The notes under the pieces are model-generated. The model was not told where the DNA came from. It was given only the letters and a program-made list of their open reading frames with translations, and made no database searches. DNA of 20,926 nucleotides from Mesorhizobium sp. (lineage in GTDB: Bacteria > Pseudomonadota > Alphaproteobacteria > Rhizobiales > Rhizobiaceae): NCBI GenBank assembly GCA_030698645.1, contig JAUYMV010000033.1:1-20926 (forward strand). Direction: 5' to 3'. A program made the translations under genes and the position numbers. This document shows, in pieces, positions 14,545 to 20,926 of this stretch; position 1 is the first letter of the stretch, and each line of letters begins with the position of its first letter.

Positions 14545-15717
14545 ATGGGCGCAGGCGCTGCCCCCGGCCCGCCAGACAAGCTCCGGCAGTTCATCGACCG
14601 GGAGGCGCGGCGGCTCGGATTCAGCGCCGTCGCGGTGACGCGGCCCGATGCGATTCCCGCCGCCCGCGCCAGACTCGAGGCGGCAATTGCCGCCGGCGAC
14701 CACGGCTCGATGGACTGGATCGCCGAAACCGCGGCGCGCCGGGCCGACCCGGCGACGCTCTGGCCGGACGCGCGCAGCATTGTCATGCTCGCCATGAACT
14801 ACGGCCCCGACGAAGACCCGCTGGCGCTGCTCGCACGCCGCGACCGCGCCGCCATCTCCGTCTATGCGCGCAACCGCGACTACCATGACGTCATCAAGGG
14901 GCGGCTGAAGGAGCTTGCCGGCAAGATCGTGGCGCGCGCGGGCGGCGACGTGAAGGTGTTCGTCGACACGGCGCCGGTGATGGAAAAGCCGCTCGCTGAA
15001 GCCGCCGGACTCGGCTGGCAGGGCAAGCACACCAATCTGGTCAGCCGCGAGTTCGGCTCCTGGCTGTTCCTCGGCTCGATCTTCACCACCGCGGAACTCG
15101 CCCCGGACGCGCCGCTCGCAGATCATTGCGGTTCCTGCCGGTCATGCCTCGACATCTGCCCGACCAATGCCTTTCCCGCACCCTACCGGCTCGATGCCAG
15201 GCGCTGCATCTCCTACCTGACCATCGAGAACAAGGGGCCGATCCCGCGCGAATTCCGGGCGGCGATCGGCAATCGCATCTATGGCTGCGACGATTGCCTG
15301 GCCGTCTGCCCGTGGAACAAGTTCGCCAGCGCCGCCGCCGAGGCCAAGCTCGTCGCCCGGGACGATCTGAAGGCGCCATTGCTGGCGGATCTGCTGGACC
15401 TCGACGATGCGGGCTTTCGCGCGCTCTTCGCCGGTTCGCCGGTCAAGCGCATCGGCCGCGATCGGTTTCTGCGCAATGTGCTCATCGCCGCCGGGAATTC
15501 GGGCGACGCCGAACTCGTTGCGCGCTGCCGCGTCCTGCTCGACGATGCCTCGCCCTTGGTGCGCGGCGCGGCGGTCTGGGCATTGTCCAGATTGCCCGAC
15601 GAAGCCGGCTTCGCGACGCTCGGCGATCGCCTGGCGCCGCGCGAACGCGATGCCGATGTCGCGGAGGAATGGGCGTCGGCCCGCCAGGCCCGCACGGACG
15701 AGAGGATTTCCCCATGA
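14545..15717 (+). CDS. queG: Epoxyqueuosine reductase
   Basis: This 390-residue cytoplasmic enzyme performs the last step of queuosine synthesis in tRNA, reducing epoxyqueuosine with a cobalamin cofactor and two [4Fe-4S] clusters. Cysteines for the clusters are C195, C198, C201, C205 ([11 protein letters not shown]) and C221, C248, C251, C255 ([15 protein letters not shown]). The catalytic aspartate is D141 in VDTAPVMEK, and [12 protein letters not shown] is the cobalamin/substrate region. The C-terminal third contains HEAT-like helices ([16 protein letters not shown]) that contact tRNA. I start at ATG 14545, two bases after the GST stop. The frame is open further upstream but overlaps the GST gene. 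The stop overlaps the next ATG (ATGA), so the SDR gene is coupled. No other queuosine gene is present. Confidence 0.95.
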   Translation: MGAGAAPGPPDKLRQFIDREARRLGFSAVAVTRPDAIPAARARLEAAIAAGDHGSMDWIAETAARRADPATLWPDARSIVMLAMNYGPDEDPLALLARRDRAAISVYARNRDYHDVIKGRLKELAGKIVARAGGDVKVFVDTAPVMEKPLAEAAGLGWQGKHTNLVSREFGSWLFLGSIFTTAELAPDAPLADHCGSCRSCLDICPTNAFPAPYRLDARRCISYLTIENKGPIPREFRAAIGNRIYGCDDCLAVCPWNKFASAAAEAKLVARDDLKAPLLADLLDLDDAGFRALFAGSPVKRIGRDRFLRNVLIAAGNSGDAELVARCRVLLDDASPLVRGAAVWALSRLPDEAGFATLGDRLAPRERDADVAEEWASARQARTDERISP

Positions 15718-16589
15718 CCATGCGTGCCTTCGTCTTCGGCGCCGGCTATTCCGGCCAGGCCTTCGGCCGGGCGCTGGCCGGCAAGGCGGAGTGGCTCGGC
15801 GGCACGACGCGGTCGCCAGCCAGGCTTGCCGCGCTCGCCGAAGCGGGCCTGGAGCCGTTCCTGTTCGATGGCGAGGTCACGCCGGACGTAGCCAGCGCGT
15901 TGGCCCGAACCACGCATCTGGTGGTGTCCGCCGCGCCGGGCGATACAGGCGATCCGGTGATCGCGGCCGCCGGCGGCCATATCCAGGACGCGATGCCGGC
16001 GCTGCGCTGGATCGGCTATCTCTCGACCGTCGGCGTCTATGGCGACCATCAGGGCGCCTGGATCGACGAGACCGCCGAATGCAGGCCGCGCCCGGGGCGC
16101 TCCGACAACCGGCTCGAGGCCGAGAAGGAATGGGAAAAGCTCGCCGCGACGCGGGGCGTGCCGCTGGCGGTGCTCCGGCTGTCCGGCATCTACGGTCCCG
16201 GCCGCAACGCGCTGGTCAATCTGCAGAACGGCACGGCGCGGCGCATCGTCAAGCCGGGACAGGTGTTCAACCGCATCCATGTCGCCGACATTGCCGGAAG
16301 CCTGGTGCACCTGGCGACGGGCGACACCGGTGGCATCTTCAACGTCACCGACGACGAGCCGGCCCCGCCGCAGGATGTCGTCGCCTTCGCCGCCAGCCTG
16401 ATGAACGTCCCGCCGCCGCCCGAGATCGACTTCGACTCCGCCGAACTGTCGCCGATGGCGCGCTCCTTCTATGGCGAGAACAAACGCGTTTCGAATGGGA
16501 AGCTGGTGAGTTCCGGCTATTCGTTCCTCTATCCGGACTATCGCGCGGCCTTCACCCGCATGTGGGCGGAAGATGACTGGCGCGGCTGA
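15714..16589 (+). CDS. SDR-type NAD(P)-dependent epimerase/dehydratase family protein (YeeZ-like)
   Basis: This 291-residue extended/atypical SDR protein has an N-terminal Rossmann fold with FGAGYSG (8-14) and a nucleotide-sugar-epimerase-like second half. [32 protein letters not shown] and [10 protein letters not shown] are the hallmark blocks. The usual Y-x3-K pair is not obvious: the region reads [12 protein letters not shown], as in YeeZ-type proteins, so catalysis may differ from classical epimerases. The ATG at 15714 overlaps the queG stop by four bases; ATG 15720 is an alternative two codons later. The linkage to queG and a GST gene does not reveal the substrate. A GC-rich repeat block follows the stop. 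Confidence 0.88.
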   Translation: MTMRAFVFGAGYSGQAFGRALAGKAEWLGGTTRSPARLAALAEAGLEPFLFDGEVTPDVASALARTTHLVVSAAPGDTGDPVIAAAGGHIQDAMPALRWIGYLSTVGVYGDHQGAWIDETAECRPRPGRSDNRLEAEKEWEKLAATRGVPLAVLRLSGIYGPGRNALVNLQNGTARRIVKPGQVFNRIHVADIAGSLVHLATGDTGGIFNVTDDEPAPPQDVVAFAASLMNVPPPPEIDFDSAELSPMARSFYGENKRVSNGKLVSSGYSFLYPDYRAAFTRMWAEDDWRG

Positions 16590-16634
16590 CCGGGTCGCGC
16601 ACGGCGCGACCGGCACGGCGCGACCGGGTCGCGC
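16588..16634 (+). repeat. Tandem 14-bp repeat with inverted flanks after the SDR gene
   Basis: CACGGCGCGACCGG occurs twice in tandem (16600-16613 and 16614-16627). The flanks GACCGGGTCGCGC (16588-16600) and GTCGCGCC (16627-16634) are complementary to the repeat core GGCGCGAC, so alternative hairpins can form. For example, GGCGCGACC pairs with GGTCGCGCC across 16617-16635. A TTTTCT stretch follows at 16651. It may act as a weak terminator for the gst-queG-SDR operon. Confidence 0.7.
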
Positions 16635-16748
16635 CTTCGGGCGGCGACGGTTTTCTCCGGCCGTTCGAGATGATATGATTTGTGTTCCGTTTACGAAGCG
16701 CTAACCATCGGCTGCCAACCCTTGGCCATGTTTTGTCCGCAGGGATGC

Positions 16749-17789
16749 ATGATGATTTTTCTCGCGAATGCGGCGCGCGCCGCCGCCCTGGCCATTCTGG
16801 CAGTCCTGGCTTGCGGCATCGCCGCCAACGCCGAGCCGCTGGCCAAGACCCTGTTCGGGTCGCAGGCCCTGCCGGCGGCGACGGCGGCGAAGTCCTATGG
16901 CTTCTACTCCAAGGGCTGTTTCTCGGGTGGCGTGGCGATCGCCACCGATGGCCCGAACTGGCAGGCCATGCGGCTCTCGCGCAACCGGCGCTGGGGCCAT
17001 CCGACGATGATCAACCTGATCGAGAAGCTGTCGCGCGAGGCCGCGCAGGACGGCTGGCCGGGCCTGCTGCTCGGCGACATCTCGCAGCCGCGCGGCGGGC
17101 CGATGCTCACCGGCCATGCCTCGCACCAGATCGGTCTCGACGCCGACATCTGGTTTACCCCGATGCCGGACCGCAAGCTGTCCGTCAACGAGCGCGAGAA
17201 CATGAGCGCGACGTCCATGGTCAACGAGAAGACCCATTTGGTGATCGACCGGCTCTGGACGAAGGCGCATGAGCGGCTGCTGAAGCGCGCCGCGACCTAT
17301 CCCGAGGTCGAACGCATCCTGGTCAATCCGGGCATCAAGAAGAAGCTCTGCGAGACCGCCACCGGCGACCGGTCCTGGCTGCGCAAGGTGCGGCCGTTCT
17401 GGGGCCACGACTATCATTTCCACGTCCGCATCGGCTGCCAGCCGGGCTCCGTCGGCTGTCGGGCGCAGGACGCGGTGCCGGCGGGCGAGGGCTGCGACAA
17501 GTCGCTCGCCTGGTGGTTCACCGAGGAGCCGTGGCGCAAGTCCGGCAACCCGGACGCGCCGAAGGCGCGTGACGTGATGACGATGAAGAGCCTGCCGCCT
17601 GCCTGCCGGGAGGTCCTGAATGCGCCAGCTCCGGTATCCGAAGCGGCGGTCACGGTGCGCGGCGGCGGCCGCACGATCTCCGTCGCGAGCGCCCCCGCGC
17701 CGGCGACGGCGTCCGCGGTCAGCGCCTTCACGGAAATTCCGCTCCATCTGATCCCCATCCCGATGGCGCGTCCGACCGACGCTCAGTGA
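16749..17789 (+). CDS. mepA: Penicillin-insensitive murein DD-endopeptidase
   Basis: This is a 346-residue exported metallopeptidase that cleaves D-Ala-mDAP cross-links in peptidoglycan in the periplasm. A signal peptide is clear (hydrophobic run LAILAVLACGI ending in AANA, cleavage before EPLAK near residue 28). Zinc-ligand motifs are present: GHASHQIGLDAD (His126 to Asp133 fits H-x6-D) and WGHDYHFHVRIGC with the H-x-H pair. Extra cysteines in the C-terminal half fit the disulfides of MepA. The C-terminal 60 residues are Ala/Pro-rich and poorly conserved. I start at ATG 16749; ATG 16752 is equally possible given AGGG at 16741-16744. An in-frame ATG at 16680 would precede the signal peptide by 23 residues and is unlikely. 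It appears monocistronic. Confidence 0.93.
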   Translation: MMIFLANAARAAALAILAVLACGIAANAEPLAKTLFGSQALPAATAAKSYGFYSKGCFSGGVAIATDGPNWQAMRLSRNRRWGHPTMINLIEKLSREAAQDGWPGLLLGDISQPRGGPMLTGHASHQIGLDADIWFTPMPDRKLSVNERENMSATSMVNEKTHLVIDRLWTKAHERLLKRAATYPEVERILVNPGIKKKLCETATGDRSWLRKVRPFWGHDYHFHVRIGCQPGSVGCRAQDAVPAGEGCDKSLAWWFTEEPWRKSGNPDAPKARDVMTMKSLPPACREVLNAPAPVSEAAVTVRGGGRTISVASAPAPATASAVSAFTEIPLHLIPIPMARPTDAQ

Positions 17790-17876
17790 GGCCCGCCAGA
17801 TTAGAGCTTTTCTTGCCGCCCGCGCTTGGCTATACGCGGCAGGATGTTTTGAACCGATTTAGACGGATCGTTCCCC

Positions 17877-18281
17877 TTGCGTATCGCCCTCATAGCGCAT
17901 GACGAGAAGAAGGACGATCTGGTCGCATTTGCCGGTTCGCATCGCGATTTCCTCAAGGACTGCGACCTGGTCGCGACCGGAACCACCGGCGGGCGCATCG
18001 CCGACGCCATTCCCGAACTCTCGGTTCGCCGGTTGAAGAGCGGGCCGCTCGGCGGCGACCAGCAGATCGGCGCGCTGATCGCCGAGGAGCGCGTCGATGC
18101 GCTGATCTTTTTCGTCGACCCGCTGACGCCGATGCCGCACGATGTCGACGTCAAGGCGCTGATGCGGCTCGCCATCGTCTACGACATCCCGATGGCGCTC
18201 AATCGCGCGACGGCGGAAATCATTCTTCTCGGCAGCGAGCTGGCGCGCCAGCGCCGCGACAATCAAACGACGGCGGACTGA
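17877..18281 (+). CDS. mgsA: Methylglyoxal synthase
   Basis: This 134-residue cytoplasmic enzyme converts dihydroxyacetone phosphate to methylglyoxal and phosphate, a bypass of lower glycolysis used when phosphate is short or sugar phosphates build up. The family signature [12 protein letters not shown] spans 55-66, with catalytic Asp61. [11 protein letters not shown] supplies His88 and Asp91, and the N-terminus [17 protein letters not shown] is canonical. The only start that gives this N-terminus is TTG at 17877, because an in-frame stop lies 27 bases upstream and no ATG intervenes. The Shine-Dalgarno is weak (ACGGAT). The gene is followed after four bases by glk, so sugar phosphorylation and its overflow valve are co-expressed. 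The rare start codon plus weak ribosome site suggests deliberately low synthesis of a toxic-product enzyme (inference). Confidence 0.95.
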   Translation: MRIALIAHDEKKDDLVAFAGSHRDFLKDCDLVATGTTGGRIADAIPELSVRRLKSGPLGGDQQIGALIAEERVDALIFFVDPLTPMPHDVDVKALMRLAIVYDIPMALNRATAEIILLGSELARQRRDNQTTAD

Positions 18282-18285
18282 CGAC

Positions 18286-19311
18286 ATGGCCAAGGGCACC
18301 GACTCCGACATGAACCTGAACTTCCCGGTGCTGATCGGAGACATTGGCGGCACCAATGCGCGCTTCGCGATCCTGGTCGATTCCTATGCCGAGCCGAAGC
18401 AGTTCCCCGTCGTGCAGACGGCCGACTTCGCAACGATCGACGAGGCGATCCAGGTGACCATCCTCGACCGCACCTCGATCCTGCCCCGTTCGGCCGTGCT
18501 CGCGGTGGCCGGTCCCGTCGACGGCGATGAGATCCAGCTGACCAATTGTCCCTGGGTGGTGCGCCCGAAGGCGATGATCGCCGGCCTCGGCATGGACGAC
18601 ATCGTCATCCTGAATGATTTCGAGGCGCAGGCGCTTGCCGTCGTGGCGCTCGGCGACGAGCACATGGTGAAGATCGGCCCCGGCATCGCCGAACCGTCGG
18701 CGGGCCGCGTCGTGCTTGGCCCCGGCACCGGACTCGGCGTCGCGGGCCTCGTCCACGCCCGGCGCACCTGGATACCGGTTCCGGGCGAGGGCGGCCACAT
18801 GGACATGGGGCCCCGCACGCCGCGCGATTTCGAGGTCTTTCCGCATCTCGAGGCCATCGAGGGCCGCATCTCGGCCGAGCAGCTGCTTTGCGGACGCGGC
18901 CTCGTCAACATCTACCGAGCTGTCGGCAAGGCCGACCGCAGGGCGACGCCCCTTGCCACGCCGGCCGAGATCACCGGCGCCGCGCTCGACGGTTCCGATC
19001 CCGTCGCGGTCGAGGCGCTCGCCATGTTCTGCACCTGCCTCGGGCGCATCGCCGGCGATCTGGCGCTGGTCTTCATGAGCCGCGGCGGCGTCTATCTGAC
19101 CGGGGGCATCGCGCAGAAGATCGTTCCGGCCCTGCTCAGCGGCGATTTCCGTCGCGCTTTCGAGGACAAGGCGCCGCACCGCGAGCTTCTTGCGGCCATG
19201 CCCGTCTATGTCATCACCCACCCGCTGGCGGCGCTGTCCGGACTGGCGGCCTACGCGCGCACGCCGAGCCGGTTCGGCGTCGAGACGTCCGGCCGGCGCT
19301 GGAAAGGCTGA
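18286..19311 (+). CDS. glk: Glucokinase
   Basis: This 341-residue cytoplasmic ATP-dependent kinase phosphorylates glucose to glucose 6-phosphate. It is of the bacterial Glk type (PF02685-like), not the ROK type. The phosphate-binding loop [12 protein letters not shown] is at 18-29, the catalytic aspartate is D111 in [20 protein letters not shown] is the adenosine-side loop, and [11 protein letters not shown] is the glucose-binding region. The length is normal. The ATG at 18286 lies four bases after the mgsA stop. An internal ATG (codon 9, [11 protein letters not shown]) would give a start closer to that of E. coli Glk and cannot be excluded. Feeding glucose 6-phosphate upstream of the MgsA bypass makes functional sense of the pair. 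Confidence 0.95.
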   Translation: MAKGTDSDMNLNFPVLIGDIGGTNARFAILVDSYAEPKQFPVVQTADFATIDEAIQVTILDRTSILPRSAVLAVAGPVDGDEIQLTNCPWVVRPKAMIAGLGMDDIVILNDFEAQALAVVALGDEHMVKIGPGIAEPSAGRVVLGPGTGLGVAGLVHARRTWIPVPGEGGHMDMGPRTPRDFEVFPHLEAIEGRISAEQLLCGRGLVNIYRAVGKADRRATPLATPAEITGAALDGSDPVAVEALAMFCTCLGRIAGDLALVFMSRGGVYLTGGIAQKIVPALLSGDFRRAFEDKAPHRELLAAMPVYVITHPLAALSGLAAYARTPSRFGVETSGRRWKG

Positions 19312-19341
19312 CGCTTCCCGCCGACCGCCGACTGTGCCGTC

Positions 19342-19356
19342 CTTGCCATAGGCAAG
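19342..19356. repeat. 15-base palindrome downstream of glk, ahead of the ABC exporter
   Basis: CTTGCC-ATA-GGCAAG is a perfect 6-bp inverted repeat, 31 bases after the glk stop and about 90 bases before the exporter start. No T-tract follows. It could be an operator for the exporter promoter or a weak 3' hairpin of the glk transcript. Confidence 0.45.
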
Positions 19357-19445
19357 ACGCTTGCTTGGCGCTATGAGAACGCGGTCGCGGACGGGGAATC
19401 GTCCTGCCGTGGCCCAGGCACCACGCAAACGAAGCAGGTTTTGAG

Positions 19446-20926
19446 TTGGCCGCACATGAAACCAGCAGGTTGCGGGTCGATCCGGGCGAAGTCGTCTCGA
19501 TCATCCGGCGCATCCTCGCGGAGAACGGCCGGGACTATATCGGCCACTACGTCTTTGCGACTGCCTGCCTGCTGGCCATCGCCGGGTCCACCGCCTTCAT
19601 GGCCTGGATAATGCGCGATGTCGTCAACGAGATCTTCCAGGGCCAGCGCCAGGACCTGATCCTGATCATCTGCGGCGCCATCGTCGCCGCTTTCGTCGTG
19701 CGCGGTCTCGCCAGCTACGGCCAGGCCGTCGCGCTGGCGAAGGTCGGCAACAATCTGGTCGCGCGCTACCAGCGCCGCATCTTCGACCATCTGATGCGGC
19801 TGGGCATCGGATATTTCCACAGCACGCGCTCCGGCCAGCTTGCCGCGCGCATCAACGAGAACGTCACCGGAATCCGCGAACTGCTCAGCATGACGCTGAC
19901 CGCAATCGCGCGCGACGCGGTCTCCCTCATCGCCCTCATCGGCGTGATGATCCTGCAGGATCCGGTGCTGTCGCTCATTGCCCTCGTCATCGGCCCTCCC
20001 ATCATCTACGCCGTCAACTACCTGATGCGCCGCCTGCGCCGGGTGACGCGGGAGGCGGTGGAGATCAATTCGCGCCTGATCGGCGCCATGCAGGAAGCAA
20101 CGCAGGGCATCGCCATCGTCAAGGCGTTCACCATGGAGCGCCTGCTCGCCGACAAGATCGGGACGCTGATCCTCAACGCCGAGGCGCGCGCCAACCGTAT
20201 CGCCCGCGTCTCCGAACGCATGTCGCCGATCACCGAGATTCTCGCCGGCCTCGCCATCGCGGGCGTGATCGCCTATGCCGGCTATCGCACCGCGATCACC
20301 CAGCAGCCGCCCGGCGACGTCATTTCCTTCATCACGGCTCTTCTCCTGGCCTACGATCCGGCCCGGCGTCTCGCCCGCGTCCAGGTGACGCTCGAACGCG
20401 CGCTCGTCAATGCGCGCATGATCTACGAGATCCTCGACGTCGAGCCGCAGCAGGGCGATGTGCCGGGCGCGGCCCAACTTGCGGTGACCGATGGCGACAT
20501 CGTCTTTCGTGACGTCGCTTTCGGCTATGTCGACGACCTCCCCGTGCTGCGTGGCATCAGCTTCCATGCCCGGGCCGGCAGGACGACGGCGATCGTCGGC
20601 AGTTCCGGCGCCGGCAAGTCGACGCTCGTCGCGCTGCTGCAGCGCTTCTACGACCCGACCGGTGGCAGCATCCGGATCGACGGCCAGGACATCGGCATGG
20701 TGACCAAGCAGTCGCTGCGCCGGTCGATCGCCTATGTCTCGCAGCAGCCCTACCTCTTCGAAGGCACGATCCGCGACAACATCCGCTATGGCCGCCCCGA
20801 GGCGACCGACGCGGAGGTCGAGGCGGCAGCGAGGCTGGCGCAGGCCGAGGAATTCATCCGCCTGCAGCCGCGCGGCTACGAGACGCTGGTCGGCGAGAAC
20901 GGCGTGACGCTCTCGGGCGGCCAGCG
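19446..20926 (+). CDS. ABC exporter (fused membrane and ATPase domains), truncated by window end
   Basis: 493 residues of a type I (MsbA/LmrA-like) half-transporter are present. The membrane domain covers about residues 25-320 with six predicted helices (for example YVFATACLLAIAGSTAFMAW), and the ATPase domain starts near 345. Walker A GSSGAGKST is near 385, the Q-loop is in YVSQQPYLFEGT, and the window ends inside the signature LSGGQR. Walker B and the H-loop are missing only because of the window edge. Such exporters flip lipids (lipid A precursors) or drugs; the substrate is not readable. I start at TTG 19446 because it follows AGCAGG with good spacing and gives the N-terminus AAHETSRLRVDPGEVV. 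No ATG is available in frame between an upstream stop (19374) and the first helix. It lies 134 bases after glk. Confidence 0.92.
   Translation, partial: MAAHETSRLRVDPGEVVSIIRRILAENGRDYIGHYVFATACLLAIAGSTAFMAWIMRDVVNEIFQGQRQDLILIICGAIVAAFVVRGLASYGQAVALAKVGNNLVARYQRRIFDHLMRLGIGYFHSTRSGQLAARINENVTGIRELLSMTLTAIARDAVSLIALIGVMILQDPVLSLIALVIGPPIIYAVNYLMRRLRRVTREAVEINSRLIGAMQEATQGIAIVKAFTMERLLADKIGTLILNAEARANRIARVSERMSPITEILAGLAIAGVIAYAGYRTAITQQPPGDVISFITALLLAYDPARRLARVQVTLERALVNARMIYEILDVEPQQGDVPGAAQLAVTDGDIVFRDVAFGYVDDLPVLRGISFHARAGRTTAIVGSSGAGKSTLVALLQRFYDPTGGSIRIDGQDIGMVTKQSLRRSIAYVSQQPYLFEGTIRDNIRYGRPEATDAEVEAAARLAQAEEFIRLQPRGYETLVGENGVTLSGGQ

Noticed and set aside
16651..16679. TTTTCT-N17-TATGAT before mepA, echoed by TTTTCT-N17-TATACG at 17808-17836 before mgsA
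   Set aside because: The -35 matches only three of six consensus bases in both cases. The resemblance may be chance, so neither was listed as a promoter.

Overview
The window is high-GC chromosomal DNA (roughly two thirds G+C by eye) from an alphaproteobacterium, most likely order Hyphomicrobiales (Mesorhizobium/Aminobacter-like). The evidence is the cmk-rpsA order, a six-domain S1 protein of about 570 residues, an EcfG-type promoter candidate ahead of a CsbD gene, and an mgsA-glk-ABC exporter block. The species assignment is inference from protein style, not from a search. Seventeen complete genes and two edge-truncated genes fill it. No gene-free stretch exceeds 300 bases, and I see no tRNA, rRNA, CRISPR array or insertion sequence.

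Layout. 1-2126: end of cmk, then rpsA with a clear terminator. 2127-2580: a small CsbD stress protein behind a GGAAC-N16-CGTT promoter, ending at a terminator shared with the convergent operon. 2589-6934 (minus strand): a five-gene operon for a polar/basic amino acid ABC importer (ATPase, binding protein, two permeases) whose last gene is an Ldh_2-family oxidoreductase with unusual active-site motifs. 7181-8404: a lower-GC orphan encoding a zinc ribbon, one membrane helix and an extracytoplasmic region. 8516-10971: a DDAH/arginine-deiminase-family hydrolase overlapping a thiamine-diphosphate enzyme that resembles 5-guanidino-2-oxopentanoate decarboxylase (AruI).

11098-12855: a complex I NDUFA9-like NAD(P)-binding protein and a TauE/SafE permease in the same reading frame. 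12864-13670 (minus): uppP, convergent with the permease. 13850-16589: a tight operon of a glutathione S-transferase, queG and an SDR epimerase. 16749-17789: mepA. 17877-20926: mgsA, glk and a truncated ABC exporter.

How the genes fit together. The most interesting part is 2589-10971. An importer of the Arg/ornithine/octopine type, an Ldh_2 enzyme of the family that includes cyclic-imine and keto-acid reductases, an amidine hydrolase and a 2-ketoarginine decarboxylase-like enzyme surround a common intergenic region. Together they suggest uptake and breakdown of arginine or a modified arginine. The expected aminotransferase or dehydrogenase that would make 2-ketoarginine is not in the window, so the substrate is open. 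The rest is housekeeping: translation, queuosine tRNA modification, peptidoglycan precursor recycling and remodelling, and glycolytic entry with the methylglyoxal bypass.
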